Counted from the first letter of the stretch, positions 1 through 9,147 are shown. The stretch is 64,000 bases of DNA from DSYU01 sp963827605 (GCA_963827605.1 CAWHBK010000001.1:1612001-1676000); one strand, 5' to 3'. A program made the numbers and translations. Notes: generated by a model from the sequence alone, not told the origin.

Positions 1-1
1 G

Positions 2-752
2 CTGGCCTGGCGCGGCGTGTGGGCTGCGCCGGATGGCAAACTGAATCTGGTGAGTCTTCGACCTGGACGGCAGCCAGGTGCTGCTGGTGCGCGGGCCGGG
101 CGGCGAGACGCTGCTGGTAAACAGCAGTCCCTCCGCCCGCCAGATCAATAACGCCCTCGACCGCTGGCTTTCCCCCTTCGACCGCCGCCTGGACGGCCTG
201 CTGCTCAACACCGGCCAGACCACCACGTTCAACGGCCTGCCCGGCCTGCTAGATTCGCACCCGGTCGGGTCTGCCTGGTGGGGCAGCGCGCCGCCAGCCG
301 GGCGCGCCGGTGATCAGGTAGTGGACCGCTTGCAAAGCCAGCAAATCCCCACCCACACGCTCCAAGCGGGCGAGATCCTGGCGCTGGGCAGCCAGGCGCG
401 TATGGAAGTGCTCGCTTTGACCAGAGGCGCCGAGTCCGGTGGAAAAGGCGATCCGCAAGGCAGCCCGCTGCTGCTCCACTGGCAGGACTTCCGCGCTCTG
501 CTGCCTTCCGGAACTCCCCCGGCTGGCCTATCCCCGGCCGATCTGGCAAACCTGAGCTTGCTCATCCTCGACCCGCGCGACCTGCGGGAAACCACCCCGG
601 CGCAATGGCTCGCGCTGGCCCCGCAGGCTATCATCGCCACCGGAGCAGCGGATTTCCAGCCGCCCGCCGGAAGCAGCTGGCTCAACACCTACCCGCAGGG
701 GTGGTATCAGGTCAGCACGGATGGAAGCCAAATGTGGATGCAGAAAAAGTGA
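2..752 (+). CDS. ComEC/Rec2-like protein, C-terminal MBL-fold domain (partial, frameshifted)
   Basis: This is the 3' end of a gene that starts before the window. Reading from base 2 gives a segment ending KLNLVS; the strand of meaning then moves one base forward near 55-61 into FDLDGSQVLLVRGPGG and continues to 752. The pattern (LDGSQ-x-LLV-x9-LLVN) matches the start of the metallo-beta-lactamase-like domain at the C terminus of ComEC DNA-uptake channels. The usual metal-binding HxHxDH stretch is replaced by a stretch around LLNTGQTTTFNGLP, so the domain looks catalytically dead. The frame change is most simply one extra base near 61. Family assignment is by domain pattern only; a stand-alone MBL-like protein is possible. 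Confidence 0.6.
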
Positions 753-834
753 ATACCGCTCACCCTGACCTGTTTTCAGTCCATTTCAAACCTGTTAACC
801 AAAAAGATATGCGGGTCGATATAATTTAGGGTAT

Positions 835-1959
835 ATGTCCAACGAAGCGGATTTACAGGCAGCCATCCGGGCAGCCCGGTCGGGGAACCGCGACCAGGCG
901 TATGTCCTGTTCATCCGTCTGATCCGGCAGGACCCGGGCTGCTTTCCGGCCTGGCTGTGGCTGAGCGAATTCGGCAAAACGCTCGAGGAACAGACGATCG
1001 CGCTGGAGCGAGCCCAGGCGCTTTGCCCGGTCGACGCGGAAGGCCGGCAGGATTTGCAAGTGCATCTGAATAAGATGCGCCGCGCCATCCCCCCGGCTGC
1101 GCCCGCTGCGTCAGCTGCGCCCGCTGCACTTGAGCAGGCGCAAGCCAATGTGGCGGTGCCGGTACGCCAGACCCCACCACCCACCGAGAAACGCGCCCCC
1201 ATGGATGTTGTCTCTCGCGCCGAGCGGCTTGCTCAGACCGGCAAACGCGAAGAAGCCGTGGGCCTGCTCACCAGCCAGGTAAAAAACGAGCCTCAAGACG
1301 AAAGCGCCTGGCTGCTGCTGAGCGAGCTGCAAACCGATCCACAGGAGAAACTTCACCTGCTGGAGCGGGTGATTGCCATCAACCCGCAGCACACGGCTGC
1401 CAGACAACGCCTGGAAGCCCTGCGCCAGATTCAGGAAAATCCCCTCAAACGCGGACAATCCCTGGAGGAGGCGGGGGAGTATAAACAGGCCGTCAGCCTG
1501 TACCGGGCGCTGATCGTCCATTCCCGGGTGCCCACCGAGCGCCTGGAAGCGGCTCGCCGCATCGCCAATATCGAGCTGCGCCAGGAATCGGACCAGGTGC
1601 AGCCCATCCACCCCACGCTCAACCTGGTCCGGGTAACGCTGGGACCGGTACTGTTGTTTGCGCTAATGGTATTTATTCAAAGCGGGCTCAACCTGGTCCA
1701 TACGCCCATCCTGGCCGTCCCCGGCATCGCCGGGGTGCTGGCGGGGAGCTTCCTGGTCTCTGTAACCAGCATGCGGCCCTTCCACCCCCAATGGATCGCG
1801 TTGTTTGGCGTCCCCGGCAGCGGCGAAGAACCGCGCATGCGCGGCCGCCTGCGCCTGGCTGGCTGGTTCTGCATGCTGGCTCCCTTCTCGATTTTTCTCA
1901 TCGAAGCCAGCTTCCGCCTGGGCGCCTTGCGTGCATCGATGTTCCAGACCCTCCCATAG
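835..1959 (+). CDS. TPR-repeat membrane protein
   Basis: 374 residues. The first ~240 residues are TPR-like helical repeats in two groups (about 5-75 and 125-240), separated by an Ala/Pro linker at about 82-100. The C-terminal third has three hydrophobic segments (about 264-288, 290-313 and 341-365), so the repeats are presumably cytoplasmic and anchored by the C terminus. TPR arrays bind partner proteins; no catalytic motif is visible. It ends 4 bases before a rhomboid protease gene, so the two are probably co-transcribed and may act together, but the partner is not identifiable from sequence. No strong ribosome site precedes the ATG. Confidence 0.75.
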   Translation: MSNEADLQAAIRAARSGNRDQAYVLFIRLIRQDPGCFPAWLWLSEFGKTLEEQTIALERAQALCPVDAEGRQDLQVHLNKMRRAIPPAAPAASAAPAALEQAQANVAVPVRQTPPPTEKRAPMDVVSRAERLAQTGKREEAVGLLTSQVKNEPQDESAWLLLSELQTDPQEKLHLLERVIAINPQHTAARQRLEALRQIQENPLKRGQSLEEAGEYKQAVSLYRALIVHSRVPTERLEAARRIANIELRQESDQVQPIHPTLNLVRVTLGPVLLFALMVFIQSGLNLVHTPILAVPGIAGVLAGSFLVSVTSMRPFHPQWIALFGVPGSGEEPRMRGRLRLAGWFCMLAPFSIFLIEASFRLGALRASMFQTLP

Positions 1960-1963
1960 ACCT

Positions 1964-2650
1964 ATGCTCTTCCTCCCGATCAACGACACCGAATCCAATC
2001 GCTACGGCGGACCGCCCCTGGTCACGTTGATCCTGGTGCTGGCCAATATTATCGTGATGATTTTCAAGCCACTCCTCCAGAATACGCTTCCGCTGTACCC
2101 CTTGTTTGGCTCGGTGCCGCAGTATGTAGTTTCCGGGCAGGGCGGGGGCGCGCTGTCCAGCCTCACTTCGATCTTTATCCATGCCGACATCTTCCACCTG
2201 GTTGGCAATATGATTTTCCTGTGGGTTTTCGGCCGCCGGGTGGAGGATGCCTGCGGCCCCTGGCGGTACCTGGCCTTCTACTTCCTGTGCGGGTTGAGCG
2301 CCGATTTGCTGCGCACGCTGGTGGAGTACAAAGATGCCGTCCCAGGCATTGGCGCCAGCGGCGCAATCGCCGGGTTGTTGGGCGCTTACCTGCTGCTGTT
2401 CCCCGGCGGGCGCATCCGTGCCTTCATGCTGATGCTTGTGATACCTACCTTTCCCCGGATCCGCGCCTTCTGGTTTTTGCTGTATTGGATCGGCATCCAG
2501 ATCATCCCGGCCTATCAGATTCTGCGCGCCGAAGCCTCTTACAGCGTAGCCTATTGGGCGCACCTGGGCGGTTTTTTTGCCGGGGCCTTTATCATCTTTT
2601 TCTTGCGCCCCGAGGCTTTTTCCCGATATCTAAGCAACGAGCCGGTGTAG
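1964..2650 (+). CDS. Rhomboid family intramembrane serine protease
   Basis: 228 residues with about six membrane segments. Rhomboid hallmarks are visible: HxxxN (His78, Asn82) in the second helix, GASG with the nucleophile Ser132, and His200 in AYWAHLGG as the catalytic partner. Such proteases cut transmembrane substrates inside the bilayer. The ATG at 1964 is chosen because an upstream in-frame extension would lie inside the preceding TPR gene and adds no rhomboid sequence. The 4-base gap to the TPR gene suggests one operon. A second rhomboid is found at 55515-56192. Substrate unknown. Confidence 0.9.
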   Translation: MLFLPINDTESNRYGGPPLVTLILVLANIIVMIFKPLLQNTLPLYPLFGSVPQYVVSGQGGGALSSLTSIFIHADIFHLVGNMIFLWVFGRRVEDACGPWRYLAFYFLCGLSADLLRTLVEYKDAVPGIGASGAIAGLLGAYLLLFPGGRIRAFMLMLVIPTFPRIRAFWFLLYWIGIQIIPAYQILRAEASYSVAYWAHLGGFFAGAFIIFFLRPEAFSRYLSNEPV

Positions 2651-2715
2651 GAAAATATTTCAATTCGCGTTATCCCGAACTGAGGTGAAGATACTTTTTT
2701 GTTATACTGGTAAGC

Positions 2716-3414
2716 ATGTCGGAAGAAGCAGGGCCCGTCAACGGCATTAACACGTATAACGAAAAATCGCTGCATGCCGATCTAAAGCAGTGGTACGCCA
2801 TCCCCGGCGACCGGCTGGAAGTGCGGGTGGATGGCTTTATCATCGACCTGGTGCGCGGCGATCTGCTGGTCGAAATCCAGACCGGCAGCTTTAGCCCGCT
2901 CAAACGCAAGCTGGCGCGCCTGGCCCAGAGCCACACCGTCCGGCTGGTGTTCCCGGTGGCCCTGGAAAAATGGATCATCCGCCTGCCAGTCTCGGAAAGC
3001 GAAAAGCCGCAGCGGCGCAAAAGCCCCAAGCGCGGGCGGGTAGAGCACGTTTTTTCCCAGCTCGTGTACATCCCAGCCCTGCTCGAAAACACCAATTTCT
3101 CCCTGGAGGTCTTACTTATCCGCGAGGAAGAGGTGCGCCATTACGAGCACAATAAAGCCTGGCGGCGCAGAGGCTGGGTGACACAGGAACGCCGCCTGCT
3201 GGAAGTGGTTGAACAACGCGTTTTCCAAACCCCTCAGGAACTGGCCGGCCTGCTTCCCGAAAGCATCGCCTCCCCTTTTACCGTCCGGGACGTGGCCAAA
3301 GCCACGAGCCAGCCTGACTGGCTGGCTCGTAAAATGATCTACTGTCTGAAGGCGTTAGGGATCATTGCGGTACAGGGCAAACGCGGCAACGCGGTGCTCT
3401 ATAACAGGCCTTAA
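2716..3414 (+). CDS. Unknown protein, possible PD-(D/E)XK-like N domain and C-terminal winged helix
   Basis: 232 residues, not recognised as a named family. Residues 20-60 contain a charged strand pattern (DGFIIDLVRGDLLVEIQT) resembling the D...(E/Q)xQ/K core of PD-(D/E)XK nucleases, and residues ~165-230 look like a winged-helix with two helices and a wing ending near GKRGNAVLYNRP. No signal peptide or membrane helix. The gene stands alone between the rhomboid (65 bases upstream) and the convergent peroxiredoxin (33 bases downstream). A DNA-binding or nuclease role is inference from fold-like patterns only. Confidence 0.55.
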   Translation: MSEEAGPVNGINTYNEKSLHADLKQWYAIPGDRLEVRVDGFIIDLVRGDLLVEIQTGSFSPLKRKLARLAQSHTVRLVFPVALEKWIIRLPVSESEKPQRRKSPKRGRVEHVFSQLVYIPALLENTNFSLEVLLIREEEVRHYEHNKAWRRRGWVTQERRLLEVVEQRVFQTPQELAGLLPESIASPFTVRDVAKATSQPDWLARKMIYCLKALGIIAVQGKRGNAVLYNRP

Positions 3415-3447
3415 TCTCACCAAGCCGCTGCCGGAATGCTTCAGGGT

Positions 3448-4257
3448 TCACGTACCCGGCTGGATGCGGTTGCGCAGCGCCTCTTCCAGTTTTGGAACGT
3501 CAAAATCTAGAATAATCTTCCCGTCAAAATCGATCACCGGGGTGATCAGGAAACCATTGGCCCATTTGCGAACCTGGGAGCGTGCGGCCATATTGGTGTC
3601 GATGTCGACTTCCACATACGCCAGCCCGCGCTCATCCAGCCAGGCCTTTGCCTTTCTACAGTCCTTACACCAGCGGGCGCAGTAAAGCACGATATCAGCG
3701 GTTGGGATTTCATCCTCCGCCGGGTAGTCGAAAAAGACGCCGCTGGTGGGCTCAGGCTCAGCTTTCTTGGCAGGCGCCGTTACCATCTGATCCTCGGCCT
3801 GGATTTGGCGCAGCACCTTGCGCAGCTCCTCGTTATCCGGCCGGTCGGCGATGTCATGAATATCGATATAGTGGATAATGCCTTTTTTATCGATTACGAA
3901 AATGGCCCGTTCGGTAAAACCATCCCCCGTACGCAGCACGCCAAATTGCTCCGCGACCGCGCCGTGCGGCCAGAAATCACTCAGCAGCGGGTAATGGATC
4001 CCACCCAGGCTTTCCGCCCAGGCTTTCAAACAAGGCACATGATCAATGCTGATACCCAGAACCTGGGTATTTAATCCCGCGAACGAGTTCATTTCTTCCT
4101 CGTAAGACGGGATCTGGTTCGTTCATATGGGCGTCCAGGCCAGCGGGAAGAAGGCGATCACCACATTTTTCCCCCGCAAGTCGCTCAAAGTCACCTCGGT
4201 TTCCAGATGGCTGGGCAGGCAAAATTCGGGTGCTTTTTGTCCAATCTCAAGTTTCAT
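3448..4257 (-). CDS. Probable selenocysteine peroxiredoxin-glutaredoxin fusion (in-frame TGA = Sec45)
   Basis: Read from ATG 4257, the frame is open and conserved except for one TGA at 4123-4125 (codon 45). Residues before it (FFPLAWTPI) and after it (TNQIPSYEEE) form the peroxiredoxin active-site loop in which the peroxidatic cysteine normally sits exactly at this codon, so TGA most likely encodes selenocysteine. There is no frame change. The reading frame continues through the peroxiredoxin domain to ~155, a linker, and a glutaredoxin-like domain (~185-265) with CARWCKDC (Cys193, Cys197, Cys200) and a cis-Pro TPV near 240. The expected role is reduction of peroxides, with the fused thiol domain as in-built reductant. 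A SECIS-like hairpin follows the TGA. An automatic call would start at ATG 4092 and lose the active site. The alternative is a TGC/TGT to TGA base error; nearby errors in this window are indels, not substitutions. Confidence 0.8.
4073..4114 (-). promoter_or_regulatory. SECIS-like hairpin for Sec insertion
   Basis: In the minus-strand mRNA, eight bases after the UGA, GAUCCCG (4114-4108) pairs with CGGGAUU (4079-4073). An inner ACGAG (4104-4100... region 4103-4099) pairs with CUCGU (4087-4083), closing an 11-base apical loop that begins with G. The loop starts about 24 bases after the UGA. This fits the known bacterial SECIS pattern (short upper stem, G among the first two loop bases, loop some 16-37 bases past UGA). 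Pairing was worked out by hand. Confidence 0.65.
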
Positions 4258-4376
4258 ACCCTAATCCTCTCATATAAGAGATTTTCATATTGTACCTGAA
4301 TTCCAATGTCCGCGAAGAGAGTAAAATAAGGTTATGCTTTTGAAAATATCGTAATGAAGAATGATGGGAGTTGATC

Positions 4377-5630
4377 ATGACTATTCTAGGAACCGGAAGC
4401 TCGCACCAATTTTTAACCGATGAGCAAATTGAATCGATCGTTGTCAGCGGGCTCGACGGCCTGAACCTGGCCGGAAAGCGCGTTCTGGTCCTCATTCCAG
4501 ATGGAACCCGCACCATGCCCCTGGCGCTGTTTTTCCGCCTGATCACCAACCAGCTGATGGGAAAGGTAAAAAAGCTGGATTTTATGGTTGCGCTGGGCAC
4601 CCATTCCGCCATGCGGGATGAAGCCATCTTGAAAATGGTCGGGATCACCGCGGAAGAAAAAGCAGCCCGCTATTCTTCTATCAACCTGTATAACCACGCC
4701 TGGAAGGACCCGGCTGCCCTGACCGTGCTGGGTTCGATTCCAAAAGAAGAGATCCACAAGCTGAGCGGGGGCCTGCTGGAAATGGAAGTACCCGTGCGCC
4801 TCAACCGCCGCATCCTCGACTATGATGAGATCATCATCTGCGGGCCGGTTTTTCCCCACGAGGTGGTTGGTTTTTCGGGCGGCAACAAATATTTCTTCCC
4901 CGGGATTGCCGGCAGCGATATTATCGATTTCACCCATTGGCTGGGCGCGCTGATCACCTCTTACGCCACGATTGGCACAAAGGACACACCCATGCGCCGG
5001 GTGATTGACCGCGCGGCGGCGATGATCCCGGTATCGCGCCATGCAATATGCAGTGTAGTGACGCATGAGGGCGTAAACGGCGTCTTCTTCGGCGCACCGG
5101 AAGAAGCATGGAGCGCCGCCGCCGATCTATCCGCGCAGGTGCACGTGCGCTGGGTAGACGAGAGCTACCGGCAGGTGCTTTCCGTGCTGCCAACCATGTA
5201 TGATGAAATTTGGGTCGGCGCAAAAGGCATGTATAAAATGGAGCCGGTGATCGCGGATGGGGGTGAGGTGATCATCTATGCGCCGCATATCCACGACCTC
5301 AGCCTCGTGCACGGCAAAGTGCTGCATGAGATCGGTTATCACGTACGCGATTACTTTGTCAAGCAGTGGGACCGCTTCAAAGATTATCCCTGGGGCGTTC
5401 TGGCCCATTCCACGCACCTGCGCGGCATCGGGACCTATGAAAACGGTGTTGAGCGCCCAAGAATACAGGTCACGCTGGCAACCGCCATCCCCGAAGCCGA
5501 GTGCCGCCAGCTCAACCTGGGTTACTGCGATCCGGCAACCATCCGCCCCGAGGAATGGGCCGGGCGCGAAAATGAAGGCGTGCTGCTGGTCCCCCGCGCG
5601 GGTGAGTTTCTGTATCGTTTGAAAAAGTAG
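4377..5630 (+). CDS. LarA-family (DUF2088) nickel-pincer racemase/epimerase-like protein
   Basis: 417 residues. LarA-type lactate racemases use a nickel-pincer nucleotide tethered to a lysine. The matching residues are visible: DGTR (Asp42, Arg45), His76 in ALGTH, His161 and Lys171 in the FPHEVVGFSGGNK block, and His187 in DFTHW. Spacing His-10-Lys-16-His equals that of LarA. The true substrate may be lactate or another 2-hydroxy acid, since the family is broad. ATG 4377 is preferred over TTG 4371 because GGGAG lies 6 bases ahead of it. It is divergent from the selenoprotein-like peroxiredoxin. No larB, larC or larE cofactor genes are in the window. Confidence 0.8.
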   Translation: MTILGTGSSHQFLTDEQIESIVVSGLDGLNLAGKRVLVLIPDGTRTMPLALFFRLITNQLMGKVKKLDFMVALGTHSAMRDEAILKMVGITAEEKAARYSSINLYNHAWKDPAALTVLGSIPKEEIHKLSGGLLEMEVPVRLNRRILDYDEIIICGPVFPHEVVGFSGGNKYFFPGIAGSDIIDFTHWLGALITSYATIGTKDTPMRRVIDRAAAMIPVSRHAICSVVTHEGVNGVFFGAPEEAWSAAADLSAQVHVRWVDESYRQVLSVLPTMYDEIWVGAKGMYKMEPVIADGGEVIIYAPHIHDLSLVHGKVLHEIGYHVRDYFVKQWDRFKDYPWGVLAHSTHLRGIGTYENGVERPRIQVTLATAIPEAECRQLNLGYCDPATIRPEEWAGRENEGVLLVPRAGEFLYRLKK

Positions 5631-5644
5631 GCGCTTTGGACCTG

Positions 5645-5673
5645 GTACGGGTGGCCGCAAAGGCCACTCGTAC
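5645..5673. repeat. Inverted repeat in intergenic region
   Basis: A 12-bp stem (GTACGGGTGGCC against GGCCACTCGTAC, one G-T pair) with a GCAAA loop lies 15 bases after the LarA-like gene. There is no T-tract, so it is either a weak terminator or a REP-like dispersed element. The rest of 5674-5835 shows nothing else I can name. Confidence 0.5.
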
Positions 5674-5835
5674 AGCCGGTAAATCTGGGGCTCGAAGTCC
5701 CTAAACCTGGCGAATCCGGTTATACTTATCCCTGCCGAAAAGCTGCGGCATATCTCATTTTGCACATTTCCGAAAGATACTGCGCACGCAGGCAATATTT
5801 TTCGAGCCGATACTTCTTGTGTCCGAGAGAAACCC

Positions 5836-6867
5836 TTGACCCTACCCACCACTCCCACCGGTCTGAAAACCGTCGGAATCGTGGTCCCCGTATATAACGA
5901 GGAAGAAGTACTGCTGGCGTTTCACCGGCAGTTATGTGCCGCTATCCGCGCCCTTCCCTACAACTTTCTCATTTACTACGTCAGCGATGGATCGACCGAC
6001 CATACCAACGAGCTGCTCGAGCAGCTTTGCTGCGATGACGGGCGCGTCAACGTGATCGAGCTGAGCCGTAATTTTGGTCACCAGGCTGCGCTCACCGCCG
6101 GGCTGGATTCCGCCGAGGGTGATTTCGTGATCAGCATGGATGGCGATGGCCAGCATCCGCCGGAATTAATCGAAGCGATGCTGTCGCTGGCTGCCGCGGG
6201 GTATGATCTGGTTCTTACCCAGCGCGACGATGAGCTAAGCGGTACCACCTTTAAACGCCAGACGGCGACCTGGTTCTACCGGTTAATCAACCGCATTGGC
6301 GACACAAAAATTCTGCCAGGTGGGGCCGATTTTCGGCTGATGTCTCGCGGCGTTGTGGATGGCCTGAAGCAAATGCGCGAGTATAACCGTTTCTTGCGGG
6401 GCATGGTGGCCTGGATGGGTTTTCGCCAGGTGATTTTGCCCTACACGCCACCGCCCCGCCTGGGTGGGCAGTCAAAATACACACTGAAGAAAATGCTAAA
6501 CCTGGCGTCCAGCGCCATTTTTTCTTTCTCGCTGGTACCGTTGTACATCGGGCTGTCCCTGGGTTTGATGATGCTGGTGCTTGCCGTGGCAGAAATGATC
6601 TACGTACTCAGCTTCTGGATTACCGGGAACCTGCAGCACCTGGCACCAGGCTGGAGCTCATTGATGTTTGTTCTGCTGGTGGTAAGCGGGATTTTGATGA
6701 TTTTGTTGGGCTTTATTGGCGTTTACGTTGGCCTGATTTTTCAAGAAGTGAAACAACGCCCGATTTATCTGATCCGCCAGCGGATGAGCAGCGCTCCCCA
6801 GTCCTTTTCGACCCAGCCGGTTGACCCGGCTTTCCGAGGCTCACCAAATCCTCCCAGCCAATCATGA
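5836..6867 (+). CDS. GT2 glycosyltransferase, polyprenyl-phosphate glycosyltransferase type
   Basis: 343 residues. The N-terminal catalytic domain shows VVPVYNEEE (17-24), DGSTD (51-55) and the metal/nucleotide-binding MDGDGQHP (101-108). Two C-terminal membrane helices (about 232-260 and 268-300) follow. This is the architecture of DPM1/GtrB/ArnC enzymes, which move a sugar from a nucleotide to undecaprenyl phosphate on the cytoplasmic face. It starts with TTG by the longest open frame; no clear Shine-Dalgarno. It overlaps the next membrane protein by 4 bases (ATGA), implying translational coupling and a joint role in surface-glycan assembly. Confidence 0.85.
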   Translation: MTLPTTPTGLKTVGIVVPVYNEEEVLLAFHRQLCAAIRALPYNFLIYYVSDGSTDHTNELLEQLCCDDGRVNVIELSRNFGHQAALTAGLDSAEGDFVISMDGDGQHPPELIEAMLSLAAAGYDLVLTQRDDELSGTTFKRQTATWFYRLINRIGDTKILPGGADFRLMSRGVVDGLKQMREYNRFLRGMVAWMGFRQVILPYTPPPRLGGQSKYTLKKMLNLASSAIFSFSLVPLYIGLSLGLMMLVLAVAEMIYVLSFWITGNLQHLAPGWSSLMFVLLVVSGILMILLGFIGVYVGLIFQEVKQRPIYLIRQRMSSAPQSFSTQPVDPAFRGSPNPPSQS

Positions 6868-9122
6868 AGACCCTCCTGCGGCGTATCGTCACATTCCGTT
6901 TCCGCCCGGCCACCGTTCCGCTGTTTTTATTGTTCCTCTGCATGGCCGCATACGCGCCATTAATTACCCGGCTGGGCCTGTACTGGGATGATTTTCCCAT
7001 GAACTGGATTGCCACCACCATGGGCGGCGATGGATTGGCGCACTATTTCTCCACCAATCGCCCGGTGTGGGGGGTAATCTATCAATTGACCACGCCGTTG
7101 TTGGGCAGCCGGCCAATCGTCTGGCAGCTTTTTGCCCTGCTGCTGCGCTGGGGAAACGGCGTGCTGCTGTGGGTGCTGCTGCGCAAGCTTTGGCCGAGCA
7201 GCGATCGGCCAACCGGCGCCAGCCCGGAAGAAAACCATTCCGGCCAACAACCCGCATTGCAAGAGCAATTCGCAGTCTGGGCGGCAGCCATGTTCGTGGT
7301 GTATCCCGGGTTTAGCCAGCAGTATATTGCTTTTCTATACAGCCATTTCTATATCGTTCTGGCCGCCTTCCTGCTCTCCCTGATTCTGATGGTCCTGGCT
7401 GTGCGCCAGGCAGCGGACGCTAAAGTAGCGGGCGCTAAAGTAGCGGACGCTAAAGTAGCGGGCGCTAAAGTAGCGGGCGCTAAACCCCGCCGGTACGCGC
7501 TTTTGACTGCCATCGCGCTGCTGCTCTCGCTGCTCAATATGCTCTCAATGGAGTATTTCTTCCTGCTCGACTTGCTGCGCCCGCTGCTTATCTGGGTGGT
7601 TCTGAGCGGAAGGGTGATGGGTGACGGGCAGCGCATGAAGCCCAGGCAAGTCTTGAAAAACACGCTGCGCACCTGGCTACCCTACCTGGCCGTCTTTGTC
7701 GCCGCCATGTTTTGGCGCTCCGTTCTGTTTGGTTTCCAAACCTACCAGCCGGCGCTAATGAGCCGCCTCAGGGCGCAGCCGGTCGAGGCGCTGCTTCAGC
7801 TGGTTCCGCTGGTGTTCCAGGATGTCTGGAAAACCAGCGCGTTAGCCTGGGCAAAAGCGTTCACCTTTCCAACCCTGCTGGATATTGGAGCGCGCAACCT
7901 GCAGCGCTACTGGTTATTGGTCGCCGCCGGTTGTCTGATTCCGGCCGTTTACCTGCTGTTCTTTCGTTCCAGATCCCACATTGATCAACCCGACCGGCAG
8001 AGTTTGCGCCCTACGATAAAAACATGGGCGGGCGGGCATCGTTGGGCCTGGCAGCCGGTGGTGATTGGTCTGGCTGGCCTGTTCATCGCGGGCGGTCCTT
8101 TTTGGCTCACGGATCTGCAAATTGGGCTGGTATTCCCAAATGACCGCTTTACGCTGCCGTTCATGATCGGGGCCAGCCTGATGCTGGCGGGGCTGTGGGT
8201 GCTTCTTCCCCTGCCGCGCTGGTCGAAAGCCGTTCTGCTCAGCGTAGCTTTCGGGTTTGCCATTGGCTTGCAGTACCAATATGCCATCACCTACAGCCGC
8301 GACTGGAGCGTGCAGCGCTCGCTATTCTGGCAGATGGTCTGGCGTATGCCCGATCTGCGAGAAGGCACAGTGCTGTTGAGCAACGAGCTGCCCGTGATCC
8401 ACTACACCGATAACTCGCTTACCGCCCCATTGAACTGGACGTATGATCCGGCCAACCAACCCCAGGTGCTGGAATACGCGCTGTTTTACCCAACCCTACG
8501 CAAAGAAACCGTATTGAGCAATTTCAAAGCCAGCCAGCCGATCGAGCTGGATTACCTTGCAGCTGAATTCAACGGAAATACAGGCCAAATGGTGGCATTT
8601 TATTACAATCCACCCGGCTGCCTGCGCGTGCTCGATCCGCAGGTGGATGTGTATAACTGGATGGTGCCGGTATATCTGCGCGAAAGCCTCAGCCTAACCA
8701 GCACGGATCCCATTTTGGCGGAACCCCAACCGGTAAAACCCGCCCCGCAGCCGCCAGCCGCTATCTTTGGAGCAGAAATCGCGCGGGGATGGTGTTATTA
8801 TTTTGAGAAGGCCGACCTGGCCCGCCAGCTTGGCGACTGGCAAAAAGTCACCGAACTGGGCGATGAAGCCTTTGCGAACAGCGATTATCCCAATGATCCG
8901 TTAGAGCGGTTCCCCTTTATTGAAGGGTATGCTCATGCGGGCAAATGGGATCGCGCTGTCGAACTGACTCGGGATACTTATTCTATTTCTCCAAAGGTCA
9001 TGCGGCCCATGGTGTGCAAGCTCTGGGAGCGCATCACGCGAGAAACCACGCCTGACCCGGAGAAACAAAAAGCCATGGAAAGCCTCCAGGCAGAAATGTT
9101 TTGCAATCCAACGTTAAAATAA
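6864..9122 (+). CDS. Polytopic membrane protein, probable lipid-linked-sugar glycosyltransferase
   Basis: 752 residues. Roughly ten hydrophobic segments fill residues 10-490, followed by a soluble C-terminal region of ~250 residues that includes a TPR-like helical stretch near 640-740. An acidic WDDFP motif lies at about 36-40 after the first helix, as in GT39/GT-C enzymes that use lipid-linked sugars. The 4-base overlap with the GT2 gene fits a donor-maker/transferase pair. A 15-bp tandem repeat sits in a cytoplasmic-side loop (residues ~184-207). Exact acceptor is unknown, and flippase-like roles cannot be excluded. Confidence 0.65.
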   Translation: MKTLLRRIVTFRFRPATVPLFLLFLCMAAYAPLITRLGLYWDDFPMNWIATTMGGDGLAHYFSTNRPVWGVIYQLTTPLLGSRPIVWQLFALLLRWGNGVLLWVLLRKLWPSSDRPTGASPEENHSGQQPALQEQFAVWAAAMFVVYPGFSQQYIAFLYSHFYIVLAAFLLSLILMVLAVRQAADAKVAGAKVADAKVAGAKVAGAKPRRYALLTAIALLLSLLNMLSMEYFFLLDLLRPLLIWVVLSGRVMGDGQRMKPRQVLKNTLRTWLPYLAVFVAAMFWRSVLFGFQTYQPALMSRLRAQPVEALLQLVPLVFQDVWKTSALAWAKAFTFPTLLDIGARNLQRYWLLVAAGCLIPAVYLLFFRSRSHIDQPDRQSLRPTIKTWAGGHRWAWQPVVIGLAGLFIAGGPFWLTDLQIGLVFPNDRFTLPFMIGASLMLAGLWVLLPLPRWSKAVLLSVAFGFAIGLQYQYAITYSRDWSVQRSLFWQMVWRMPDLREGTVLLSNELPVIHYTDNSLTAPLNWTYDPANQPQVLEYALFYPTLRKETVLSNFKASQPIELDYLAAEFNGNTGQMVAFYYNPPGCLRVLDPQVDVYNWMVPVYLRESLSLTSTDPILAEPQPVKPAPQPPAAIFGAEIARGWCYYFEKADLARQLGDWQKVTELGDEAFANSDYPNDPLERFPFIEGYAHAGKWDRAVELTRDTYSISPKVMRPMVCKLWERITRETTPDPEKQKAMESLQAEMFCNPTLK
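7413..7484 (+). repeat. In-frame 15-bp tandem repeat (about 4.8 copies)
   Basis: Unit GCGGRCGCTAAAGTA, with R in the order A, G, A, G, G. It encodes repeated A-(D/G)-A-K-V in a loop of the membrane protein. Each junction holds CGCTA-AAG-TAGCG, a small palindrome. The core GTAGCGGGCGCT recurs right after the phosphatase gene at about 13548-13559. Confidence 0.9.
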
Positions 9123-9147
9123 TATTCAAGAAACAGGAGGGAGCAAA

